8,334 nt of DNA from Zetaproteobacteria bacterium (GCA_021545625.1 JAJRVH010000238.1:1-8334); one strand, 5' to 3'; positions 1 to 5,471 are shown, counted from the stretch's first letter. The notes: generated by a model not told the origin, from the letters alone. Program-made: numbers and translations.

Positions 1-1
1 C

Positions 2-346
2 ATCCGCATACGCAATCTGGCCATGCGCTCCTCGGCCTTCGACCTGGCCGGCCATGGCGACATGGATATCGACAGGGACCGGATCGATCTCTACCTCATC
101 GTCCGGCCGCTGCAAAATCTCGACGCCCTTCTGGCGAAAATCCCGCTGCTCAGGGATATCCTCGGAGGCAGCTCGCACAGCTTCATGCGCAAGGTTTACC
201 ATATGCACGGTCCGTTCACGCACGCCCGCGTCGAGCCTGTCACCCCCGAACAGGCCGGGCTGGCGGCCCCGGGACTTGTGGAACGGCTGTTCAGCCTGCC
301 CGAAAGATGGTTCGGAAAATCGGCAGCGAACGACAAACGCCCCTGA
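2..346 (+). CDS. AsmA-like (YhdP/DUF3971-type) protein, C-terminal end only
   Basis: This is the last 114 codons of a gene that begins before the window; the frame is open from base 2 to the TGA at 344-346. The visible part has alternating beta-strand-like segments ('DLAGHGDMDIDRDRIDLYL', then 'VRPLQNLDALLAKIPLL'), then a 'HGPFTHARVEPV' stretch and a short basic tail. This pattern of amphipathic strands, a V-x-P-L-Q-x-L-D segment, 'KIPLL..IL', and a G-P-F/W-x-x-P/A-x-V segment is what I know from the C terminus of AsmA-like/YhdP proteins. Those are large inner-membrane-anchored periplasmic proteins linked to phospholipid transport to the outer membrane. Assignment rests on this tail alone. 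It ends 41 bp before the dnaQ start, and dnaQ has its own promoter. Confidence 0.6.
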   Translation: MRIRNLAMRSSAFDLAGHGDMDIDRDRIDLYLIVRPLQNLDALLAKIPLLRDILGGSSHSFMRKVYHMHGPFTHARVEPVTPEQAGLAAPGLVERLFSLPERWFGKSAANDKRP

Positions 347-353
347 AACGGCA

Positions 354-381
354 TTGGCATCACGGCGCGACCGGCTATACT
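354..381 (+). promoter_or_regulatory. Sigma70-like promoter for dnaQ, very close to its start codon
   Basis: TTGGCA at 354-359 (five of six match to the -35 consensus) and TATACT at 376-381 (five of six match to -10) are separated by 16 bp. The expected transcription start, about 7 bases after the -10 box, falls at or next to the A of the dnaQ ATG at 388. There is no room for a Shine-Dalgarno sequence between the -10 box and the ATG. The promoter is read from sequence only. Confidence 0.5.
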
Positions 382-387
382 TCCCTC

Positions 388-1137
388 ATGCGACTGATCA
401 TGCTGGATACGGAAACCACCGGGCTCTCCCCGCTGAACGGCGATCGCATGGTCGAAATCGGCGCCATCGAGGTGCTGCACCGGACGGTACAGCCGCAGCG
501 CGTCTTTCACCACTACCTGAATCCGGGGCGTTCCATTCCGCAGGAGGTGGTGCGCATTCACGGCATCGATGACGCGAAGGTGCGCAACGCGCCGCGTTTT
601 GCCGATATTGCCGAGGACTTTCTGGCCTTTATCGATGGCGCGACGCTCGTGATCCACAATGCTTCCTTCGACCTCGGCTTCATCATGAACGAACTGCGTC
701 TGGCCGGATTGCCGGGCATCGACGACATGCAGGTTATCGATACGCTGGCCGTGGCGCGCAAGCGTCATCCGAATCAGCGCAACAACCTCGACGCTCTCTG
801 CGACCGTTACCAGATCGAGCGTGGACACCGCCAGCTGCACGGCGCCCTGCTGGATTCCGAACTGCTGGCCGAGGTCTATCTGGCCATGACCGGCGGACGC
901 CAGTTCTCGCTCGGCATGGATATACCCAGTCAGCCGGCCTCGACCTTTGTCCAGTTTCCCGAACAGGCACGCGGCCGCGACGAACAGGCCGAAACCGCCA
1001 GTATCATGCAGCGCCGGCCGCCGCCGATCGCCGCGGAAGAACTGGCCGCCCACGAAGCCCTGATGACGCGTATCAACGAGGAAAGCAAGGGAAAATGCAT
1101 CTGGCTTCACGCCGGAGAAAGCCCCGAGCCGGCCTGA
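388..1137 (+). CDS. dnaQ: DNA polymerase III epsilon subunit (3'-5' proofreading exonuclease)
   Basis: This 249-aa protein is the proofreading exonuclease of the replicative polymerase core (alpha-epsilon-theta). It removes misincorporated bases from the nascent 3' end. All three DEDDh exonuclease motifs are visible: Exo I 'LDTETTGL' (D7, E9), Exo II 'HNASFDLGF' (D95), and Exo III 'HGALLDSELLAEVY' (H151, D156). Directly after 'MTGGR' comes Q172-F-S-L-G-M177, in the place of the beta-clamp-binding motif of E. coli epsilon (QTSMAF). The C-terminal 'EELAAHEALMTRI...GKCIW' matches the segment that binds the alpha subunit. Length is close to the usual 240-250 aa. The ATG at 388 is chosen because it places the first beta strand (RLIMLDTETTG) correctly; the frame is open further upstream to an ATG at 307, but that would add non-conserved sequence. 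No Shine-Dalgarno is visible. A tRNA gene starts 3 bp after the stop. Confidence 0.96.
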   Translation: MRLIMLDTETTGLSPLNGDRMVEIGAIEVLHRTVQPQRVFHHYLNPGRSIPQEVVRIHGIDDAKVRNAPRFADIAEDFLAFIDGATLVIHNASFDLGFIMNELRLAGLPGIDDMQVIDTLAVARKRHPNQRNNLDALCDRYQIERGHRQLHGALLDSELLAEVYLAMTGGRQFSLGMDIPSQPASTFVQFPEQARGRDEQAETASIMQRRPPPIAAEELAAHEALMTRINEESKGKCIWLHAGESPEPA

Positions 1138-1140
1138 ATT

Positions 1141-1214
1141 GCGGGTGTAGTTCAATGGCAGAACATCAGCTTCCCAAGCTGAATACGAGGGTTCGATTCC
1201 CTTCACCCGCTCCA
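1141..1214 (+). tRNA. tRNA-Gly, anticodon CCC
   Basis: The 74-base cloverleaf is complete. The acceptor stem GCGGGTG/CACCCGC is perfect, the D stem is GTTC/GAAC, and the anticodon stem is TCAGC/GCTGA with loop TTCCCAA (anticodon CCC at 1173-1175). The variable loop has 4 bases. The T arm is GAGGG-TTCGATT-CCCTT with one G-U pair. The discriminator T is followed by an encoded CCA at 1212-1214. It closely resembles the E. coli glyU tRNA, which reads GGG. It lies 3 bp after the dnaQ stop and 23 bp before the next reading frame, with no promoter or terminator of its own visible, so it is probably cut out of a longer transcript. E. coli also has a tRNA gene (aspV) next to dnaQ. Confidence 0.97.
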
Positions 1215-1237
1215 CTTCCCGCCTCCCCGGCCTGGCC

Positions 1238-1852
1238 TTGAACGACGCCGCGCCATCGCTGGCGCTTTGCGGAGCAGCCGACACGCTGAAGGCCACAGCC
1301 GGCGAACTGACGCTGCTGCGGGGCGATATCGGCAGCGGCAAAAGTCTGTGGCTGGAGAGGATGGCCGGCCTGCGGCCACTACCCGAAGGCGTATCGCTGC
1401 GCACCCGTCCCCGGCCACCGCGCATACGCATGCTTTCCGACCGCTGGCCCCGCATCTGGCTGGGGCAAAGCCCGCGCGAAGAACTGTTGTTCGGCCTGCC
1501 CGGAAATATCGGTGAAGACATGCTGGGGGAAATACTCGCGCGCTGGAAAATCGGGCACCTCGACCCTGATGCGGATATATCGGCCCTGAACCGCCTGGAG
1601 GGCCTGCGGCTGTCTCTTGCCGCCATCGAACTGGCCTCGCCTGATCTGGTGCTTCTGGACAGCCCGACCGACGGCCTCCCCGCCGCCGAAGCGCTGCATA
1701 TTGCCGGGGAAACCGGGGCATGGGCACGGCGCTCGCAAAGCGTCATGGTCGTCGCCTGCAATCGCTGGCAGGATTGGCATTCCACCGCATCGCAGGTCTG
1801 GCTCAGCCTTGCTCCCTCGCAGATGCCGACTCTGGAGACTGGAGAACATTAA
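1238..1852 (+). CDS. Degenerate ABC-type ATPase (lone nucleotide-binding domain)
   Basis: This 204-aa protein has the layout of an ABC nucleotide-binding domain. Walker A is clear (G29-D-I-G-S-G-K-S36), a Q-loop glutamine is present (Q77 in 'IWLGQSPREELLFG'), and Walker B is 'PDLVLLD' ending at D141. The catalytic parts are altered. The residue after Walker B is S142 where a glutamate is expected. The LSGGQ signature region reads 'LNRLEGLRLSLA'. The switch position reads A-C-N-R instead of A-T-H-D. It may therefore bind ATP but hydrolyse it poorly or not at all. No transmembrane partner is adjacent. The TTG at 1238 is the only reasonable start before Walker A; the first ATG in frame comes after it. 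No Shine-Dalgarno is seen, so the start is uncertain. zapD begins 1 base after the stop. Its substrate or role is not recognisable from sequence. Confidence 0.75.
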   Translation: MNDAAPSLALCGAADTLKATAGELTLLRGDIGSGKSLWLERMAGLRPLPEGVSLRTRPRPPRIRMLSDRWPRIWLGQSPREELLFGLPGNIGEDMLGEILARWKIGHLDPDADISALNRLEGLRLSLAAIELASPDLVLLDSPTDGLPAAEALHIAGETGAWARRSQSVMVVACNRWQDWHSTASQVWLSLAPSQMPTLETGEH

Positions 1853-1853
1853 C

Positions 1854-2630
1854 GTGTCCGAACTGGTCCGATTTTCCTTTCCGCTGACCCCGCGCATGCG
1901 CTCCTTTCTGGAACTGCGCGATGCGCTGCGCTGCCTTGCCCGCGCAGCGCGGGACGGTCAGCCATCCAGCTGGCTGCATGCCGCCTGCGACCTGCGCGCC
2001 TCGCTGCTTGGCGAACAGGGGAGAAAGTGCGCGCTTCCGGAGATGACAGCGCTGATGGTTTCCATGCAGGTCCACCTGCAACAGCTGGGGCAGGACATGC
2101 CGCAGTATCAAAACGGCATCGAGCAGGCATGCGACTCCCTCTCCGGGCATATCCGCGCCCTTCAGGGCGGCCTCGCCGAGGTTGCGGGCTTCCTCAAGCG
2201 CGACGCACTGATCAGCGCCTATCTGAATGCCCAGAAAAAACAGGACTGGCTGGGACACCGTCTCGGACTGCCGCAAAGTCTGGAAACGCTGTGGTCCGGA
2301 GCCGGGAATCGCGCCGCGTGGCTACAGCGACAGCTTGCTCCGCTTGAGTCGGCTGTATCCGAAATAGACCGGATGCTGAACGATTATGTCCGCTGGGAGG
2401 AAAGAGTTGCCCGCGACGGCTGCGGACAGATTACGCCTGAGCGGGGCGGCAGCCACGGGCTGCTGGTCATCGGCCTGTCCGCCGGGGCGGTCGCTGACGG
2501 CATCATTCCCGATGTATCCGGCAACCGGCATGCCATCCGTCTGCGCTTCCAGCGCTGGCAGACGGGCGAGGCCCCTGCGGAGGTCAGCGACGATCAGCCT
2601 TATGTCATGATGCTGATTCCGGTGACCTGA
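1854..2630 (+). CDS. zapD: Cell division protein ZapD (FtsZ-ring crosslinker, DUF1342/YacF)
   Basis: ZapD is a cytoplasmic protein that bundles FtsZ protofilaments and stabilises the division ring. This copy has 258 aa (E. coli 247). Family features are the N-terminal 'VRFSFPLTPRMRSFLEL', which matches the F/H-P-L-x-x-x-M-R-x-x-L start of the alpha-helical domain; 'FLKRDALISAYLNAQ' near residues 113-127, matching the 'FLREDRLIALVRQR' segment; and the C-terminal beta part 'IIPDVSGNRHAIRLRF' (218-231), matching 'PQISGHKSRFAIRF'. The rest is divergent. GTG at 1854 is chosen because GGAG at 1841-1844 lies 9 bases upstream and the protein then begins directly at the conserved helix. The upstream ABC-like gene ends 1 base earlier, and yacG begins 1 base after the stop. 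The zapD-yacG order matches E. coli. Confidence 0.88.
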   Translation: MSELVRFSFPLTPRMRSFLELRDALRCLARAARDGQPSSWLHAACDLRASLLGEQGRKCALPEMTALMVSMQVHLQQLGQDMPQYQNGIEQACDSLSGHIRALQGGLAEVAGFLKRDALISAYLNAQKKQDWLGHRLGLPQSLETLWSGAGNRAAWLQRQLAPLESAVSEIDRMLNDYVRWEERVARDGCGQITPERGGSHGLLVIGLSAGAVADGIIPDVSGNRHAIRLRFQRWQTGEAPAEVSDDQPYVMMLIPVT

Positions 2631-2631
2631 C

Positions 2632-2817
2632 ATGAGCCCGGATACCCCGTTCAGATGCCCGACCTGTCGCAAGCCCGTAACGCGCGATGCCGAAGACTTT
2701 CCTTTCTGCTCCGAACGTTGCCGCATCACCGACCTTGGCCGCTGGGCGGCCGGTGACTACCGCATCGCGGGCGAACCTGCGCCCCTGTCCGGGCATCCGG
2801 ATAACGAAGCCGAATGA
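2632..2817 (+). CDS. yacG: DNA gyrase inhibitor YacG (zinc-binding)
   Basis: This 61-aa protein has the four-cysteine zinc site of the YacG family: 'CPTC' near residues 9-12 and 'CSERC' near 26-30 (C-x2-C ... C-x3-C). It is followed by the family signature 'ITDLGRWAAGDYRI' and an acidic, flexible tail. In E. coli YacG binds GyrB and inhibits gyrase. Length is near the usual 60-65 aa. The ATG lies 1 base after the zapD stop, with GGTGA 6 bases upstream. Its own stop overlaps the next start (ATGA, 2814-2817), so translation is probably coupled along this cluster. Confidence 0.93.
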   Translation: MSPDTPFRCPTCRKPVTRDAEDFPFCSERCRITDLGRWAAGDYRIAGEPAPLSGHPDNEAE

Positions 2818-3272
2818 ACAACGCCCCCGCGCAATCCGTCACTCCGGCCTTCGTCTATGCCGCCGTCAGCCTGGCGCTGCTGCTACCCGTCCTGTTCTGG
2901 CCGCTACCGCTGTGGCATGAGTCCGGCCTCAATCCGGCTCTGGAGATCAGACGCGTATGGCTGATTTCCGGCATCGTCCTGCTGCTGTGCGCCGTCACGG
3001 CGGATTCGCTGCTGGCCTACCGGACGCACGGGCTCTCGCCGCTGTTTTCAGCCTTCTGGATTCTTCTGTCCAGCATCGGCGTGTCGCTGGCCCTGCGCTG
3101 GGAACAGGGAATCTTTATTCTTGCCGCCTGCTTTGCCATCCACGCGCTGCGCGCCGCAACCGGCATCTGGAGCGGCAGGGCCGGCTGGTGGCAGTGGACC
3201 GCATGGGTGCGCGATACCATCGCCGCTCTCAGCCTGTTCGTCTGGAGCGGCATCATTTCCCATGCAGGATGA
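2814..3272 (+). CDS. Unrecognised multi-pass membrane protein
   Basis: I do not recognise this 152-aa protein. Hydrophobic stretches at about residues 12-32, 47-68, 75-94, 98-115 and 130-149 suggest five transmembrane helices. Short tryptophan- and arginine-containing loops lie between them, including 'SGRAGWWQWTAWVRD' before the last helix. It has no cysteine motif, no signal-peptide cleavage site and no obvious catalytic motif. The start ATG overlaps the yacG stop by 4 bases, and the gene ends 1 base before yceF. The ribosome-binding site of yceF (AGGA at 3266-3269) lies inside its last codons, so it is a true member of the cluster. Its neighbours suggest a role tied to division or growth, but this is inference only. 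Confidence 0.82.
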   Translation: MNNAPAQSVTPAFVYAAVSLALLLPVLFWPLPLWHESGLNPALEIRRVWLISGIVLLLCAVTADSLLAYRTHGLSPLFSAFWILLSSIGVSLALRWEQGIFILAACFAIHALRAATGIWSGRAGWWQWTAWVRDTIAALSLFVWSGIISHAG

Positions 3273-3273
3273 A

Positions 3274-3846
3274 ATGCCGCGACTGATCCTTGCCTCGACC
3301 TCCCCTTACCGGAAAGCTCTGCTCGCGCGGCTGCGCCTGCCCTTCGAGGTCGCAGAGCCGGATTTCGAAGAACTGCGCGGCGGCATACCGCCGGAAACAC
3401 TGGTCAGGCTGAACACCATGGGCAAGGCAGTCAGCGTCCTGCGCCGGCATCCCGAAGCCCGGATCATCGCTTCGGACCAGATCGCAGTGCACAACGGAAA
3501 TATTATCGGCAAACCGGGGAACAGCCGGGCCGCCATCGCCCAGCTACAGCGTTTCTCGGGCCGGACGGTTGAATTCCTGACCGGCATCGCCCTCTGTTCG
3601 GACGCCTCCGAACATTTTGATATTGTCTCCACCCGCGTCTGCTTCCGCCATCTGGATGATGAGGAAATTGAAACCTATGTCCGGCTTGAACAACCGCTGA
3701 ATTGTGCCGGCAGCTTCAGAAGCGAGGGACTGGGCATCGCCCTGTTCAAACGCATCGACGGCGAAGACCCCACCGCCCTGATCGGCCTGCCGCTGATGCG
3801 ACTGTCGGACTGGCTCAGGCCGCTTGCACGTGCGGCAACCCTATAA
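3274..3846 (+). CDS. yceF: Maf-family nucleotide pyrophosphatase, YceF type
   Basis: Maf proteins cleave non-canonical or modified nucleoside triphosphates to monophosphate and pyrophosphate; E. coli YceF acts on 7-methyl-GTP. This 190-aa copy shows the 'LILASTSPYRKALL' N terminus with the S-x-S-P-x-R phosphate-binding motif, 'IIASDQI' with the family's catalytic aspartate (D68), 'IIGKP' (K80), and 'LTGIAL'. The YceF-specific C-terminal block is very well kept: 'CAGSFRSEGLGIALFKRIDGEDPTALIGLPL' in outline, near residues 144-174. ATG at 3274 is preferred over the in-frame ATG at 3262, because it aligns with MPKLILAS of E. coli and has AGGA 4 bases upstream. It is the last gene of the cluster; a small inverted repeat follows the stop codon. 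Confidence 0.93.
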   Translation: MPRLILASTSPYRKALLARLRLPFEVAEPDFEELRGGIPPETLVRLNTMGKAVSVLRRHPEARIIASDQIAVHNGNIIGKPGNSRAAIAQLQRFSGRTVEFLTGIALCSDASEHFDIVSTRVCFRHLDDEEIETYVRLEQPLNCAGSFRSEGLGIALFKRIDGEDPTALIGLPLMRLSDWLRPLARAATL

Positions 3847-3861
3847 GCCTGTGGCACAGGC
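3847..3861 (+). other. Inverted repeat directly after yceF
   Basis: GCCTGT-GGC-ACAGGC is a perfect 6-bp stem with a 3-base loop that begins at the first base after the yceF stop. No T run follows, so it does not look like a standard intrinsic terminator. It may mark or protect the 3' end of the message. Confidence 0.4.
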
Positions 3862-3870
3862 GCGATGCAA

Positions 3871-3900
3871 TTGCTAGCCTGCGCGCTCAAGTTGTATAAA
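3871..3900 (+). promoter_or_regulatory. Probable sigma70-like promoter for the ferredoxin gene
   Basis: TATAAA at 3895-3900 is a good -10 box, preceded directly by TG. TTGCTA at 3871-3876 is a fair -35 box (four of six) with an 18-bp spacer. The expected start near 3907 leaves a short leader containing the ribosome-binding site GAGGT (3910-3914), 8 bases before the ATG. Two small palindromes, GCAATTGC (3867-3874) and GCTAGC (3873-3878), overlap the -35 box. They could be chance or an operator. Confidence 0.45.
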
Positions 3901-3922
3901 TCGGATCACGAGGTAAACACCC

Positions 3923-4267
3923 ATGGCTTTTGTTGTCACCCAGCTCTGCAAGGATTGCGTCGATACCGCCTGCGTCGCGGTATGCCCGGTAGACTGTTTC
4001 TACCAGCCCAAGGAGATCACGGAAGAAACGCCGAACATGCTGTTCATCTCGCCGGAGGAATGCATCGACTGCGCCGTCTGCGAGCCGGAGTGCCCGTGGG
4101 AAGCGATCTATCCCGAGGAAGATGTGCCGGAGGTGTTTGAGTCCGACATCGCCCTGAACGAGAAATGCGATACCGACCGCGACCTGTTCGAACTGGCCGA
4201 GGTCAAGGATCACGAACCGCCGACGGCCGAGGAAGTGGCCGCCAACAAGGCGAAATACGGCCTGTAA
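3923..4267 (+). CDS. Two-cluster ferredoxin, Azotobacter FdI-like (7Fe-8S or 8Fe-8S)
   Basis: This 114-aa cytoplasmic electron carrier starts 'MAFVVT' like Azotobacter FdI and keeps the same cysteine positions in the first motif: C9, C12, C17, C21, C25 ('LCKDC....C...CPVDC'). The second motif is 'ECIDCAVCEPECP' (C47, C50, C53, C57). By analogy with FdI, C9, C17 and C57 would hold a [3Fe-4S] cluster and C21, C47, C50 and C53 a [4Fe-4S] cluster; C12 could allow a second [4Fe-4S]. About eight extra residues (about 28-38) separate the two motifs compared with FdI. The C-terminal half is acidic and ends 'EEVAANKAKYGL'. GAGGT 8 bases before the ATG and a promoter upstream support the start. A strong terminator follows. 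Its redox partner is unknown, but the next gene is a radical-SAM enzyme that needs electrons. Confidence 0.92.
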   Translation: MAFVVTQLCKDCVDTACVAVCPVDCFYQPKEITEETPNMLFISPEECIDCAVCEPECPWEAIYPEEDVPEVFESDIALNEKCDTDRDLFELAEVKDHEPPTAEEVAANKAKYGL

Positions 4268-4288
4268 ACGGCCTTCGAAGCCTCCCGA

Positions 4289-4326
4289 AGCGCATGCGCC
4301 GGTCATTCGGGGCATGCGCTTTTTTA
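4289..4326 (+). terminator. Strong intrinsic terminator between the ferredoxin gene and rlmN
   Basis: AGCGCATGC (4289-4297) pairs perfectly with GCATGCGCT (4312-4320). The loop holds a further CCG/CGG pairing. A run of six T follows (4320-4325). It begins 21 bases after the ferredoxin stop and its T run ends 19 bases before the rlmN ATG. A competing stem, CCCGAA (4284-4289) with TTCGGG (4306-4311), cannot form together with the terminator stem. Confidence 0.88.
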
Positions 4327-4344
4327 TCGCCACGCAATGAAGAT

Positions 4345-5415
4345 ATGTCCGCGAAGCAAAGTCCTGAGCCGCCCCTCAGCCTGATCGGCATGAGCCATGC
4401 CGAAATGGTGGATCTGTGCCTGCGGGCCGGCGTCAAGGCCGTGCATGCCGACCATCTGCGAGCCGCCATCTATCGCCACGGCATTACCGACATCGACCGC
4501 ATCGGCGATATTCCGCAACGGCTGAAGACCTACATCCGCAGCCACGCGGATATGACGCTGCCCGCCTGCTCGGCCAGCCAGGGCAGCCGCGACGGCACGA
4601 GAAAACTGTTGCTGGCCATGTCCGACGGAAAAGAGGTCGAAACGGTGCTGATTCCGGGCAAGGGCCGGATCACCCAGTGTATTTCAACCCAGGTCGGCTG
4701 CGCAGTCGGCTGCACCTTCTGCCTGACCGCCACGGCGGGACTGACGCGCAATCTGACCGCGTCCGAGATGCTGGCCGAGGTCATGGCCGGCCGCCAGCAG
4801 ACCGACGGCCAGCTGCGCAACCTCGTCCTGATGGGCATGGGCGAACCGTTGCACAATTACGAGCAGGTAGCCCGCTTTGTCCGCATCGTCACCGACCCCA
4901 GAGGCATGGCCTTTTCCCCCCGCCGCGTCACACTCTCCACGTCGGGCATGATTCCCGGCATCCGGCGCATGACCGAAGAGAACCTGCCGTGCAATCTGGC
5001 GCTGTCGCTGAACGCCACCACCGACGAGGTGCGCTCGAAAATCATTCCGCTGAACCGCAAGTACCCGATCGGCGAACTGATGCAGTGTATTCGCGATTAT
5101 ATCGGGCGCCGCGGGGACAAACGGGTGCTGATCGAATATGTGATGCTGGCCGGCGTCAATGACAGCATCGCCGATGCAAGGCGACTGGTAACACTGCTCG
5201 ACGGCCTGAAATGCACGGTCAATCTGCTGCCGTTCAATCCCTATCCCGGCAGCGCCTTCCGGCGGCCGGACGATGCAACGGTCGAACAGTTCCGGGACAT
5301 CCTGATCCGGGCCTCGCTGGTGGCCGTGATACGACAGTCGCGCGGGCGCGATATCTCGGCCGCCTGTGGTCAGCTGAAAACCGACGTACGCCAAAAGCGC
5401 GCCGCCAGCCTCTGA
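4345..5415 (+). CDS. rlmN: 23S rRNA (adenine-2503-C2) methyltransferase RlmN, divergent
   Basis: RlmN is a radical-SAM enzyme that methylates C2 of A2503 in 23S rRNA (and A37 of some tRNAs in E. coli), affecting the peptide exit tunnel and decoding accuracy. This 356-aa copy has the cluster motif C119-x3-C123-x2-C126, the resolving cysteine C112 ('TQCISTQVGC'), the methyl-carrying cysteine C341 ('ISAACGQL'), and E99 in 'VETVLIP'. 'LMGMGEPLHN', 'RRVTLSTSG' and 'IEYVMLAGVND' are also typical. Variations are 'FCLTATAGLTRNLT' where FC-(S/A)-T-(A/G)-x-Q-G-F-x-RNL is usual, and an altered N-terminal helix region lacking the F-R-A-x-Q / W-x-Y pattern. ATG at 4345 keeps the conserved 'LSLIGMSHAEM' start; only a weak, close GAAG precedes it. 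No separate promoter is seen. The gene converges with xerC. Confidence 0.92.
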   Translation: MSAKQSPEPPLSLIGMSHAEMVDLCLRAGVKAVHADHLRAAIYRHGITDIDRIGDIPQRLKTYIRSHADMTLPACSASQGSRDGTRKLLLAMSDGKEVETVLIPGKGRITQCISTQVGCAVGCTFCLTATAGLTRNLTASEMLAEVMAGRQQTDGQLRNLVLMGMGEPLHNYEQVARFVRIVTDPRGMAFSPRRVTLSTSGMIPGIRRMTEENLPCNLALSLNATTDEVRSKIIPLNRKYPIGELMQCIRDYIGRRGDKRVLIEYVMLAGVNDSIADARRLVTLLDGLKCTVNLLPFNPYPGSAFRRPDDATVEQFRDILIRASLVAVIRQSRGRDISAACGQLKTDVRQKRAASL

Positions 5416-5431
5416 TTTTCTGTTCTCCGGC

Positions 5432-5455
5432 AAAGGACGCGGAAGCGCACCCTTT
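5432..5455. terminator. Hairpin in the gap between convergent rlmN and xerC, possible bidirectional terminator
   Basis: The 56-bp gap contains a symmetric 24-base hairpin: AAAGG/CCTTT outer stem, two central mismatches, GCG/CGC inner stem and a 4-base loop. Read as RNA from the minus strand (the xerC message), the two mismatches become G-U and U-G wobbles, giving a continuous 10-bp stem. As plus-strand RNA they are A-C mismatches. No T run follows on either strand, so termination is uncertain. Confidence 0.35.
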
Positions 5456-5471
5456 CAAAAACGAAATGCTG

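Noticed and set aside
1141..1214. tRNA-Gly as an integration site for a genomic island
   Set aside because: No repeat of the tRNA 3' end is visible in the window, and the genes after it (zapD, yacG, yceF) are housekeeping.
196..1785. A 529-codon open frame on the minus strand, the longest in the window
   Set aside because: It runs antisense to dnaQ, the tRNA and the ABC-like gene. Part of it ('GIEPSYSAWEADVLPLNYTR') is the reverse-strand translation of tRNA-Gly, a well-known spurious protein sequence. High GC explains its length.
3121..3273. Extended N terminus of the Maf protein in an upstream-open frame
   Set aside because: It would overlap the whole end of the membrane protein gene. The family start 'MPRLILAS' fits the ATG at 3274, which has a ribosome-binding site.
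3847..3861. Inverted repeat after yceF as an intrinsic terminator
   Set aside because: The stem has only 6 bp and no T run follows, so it was kept only as an inverted repeat.
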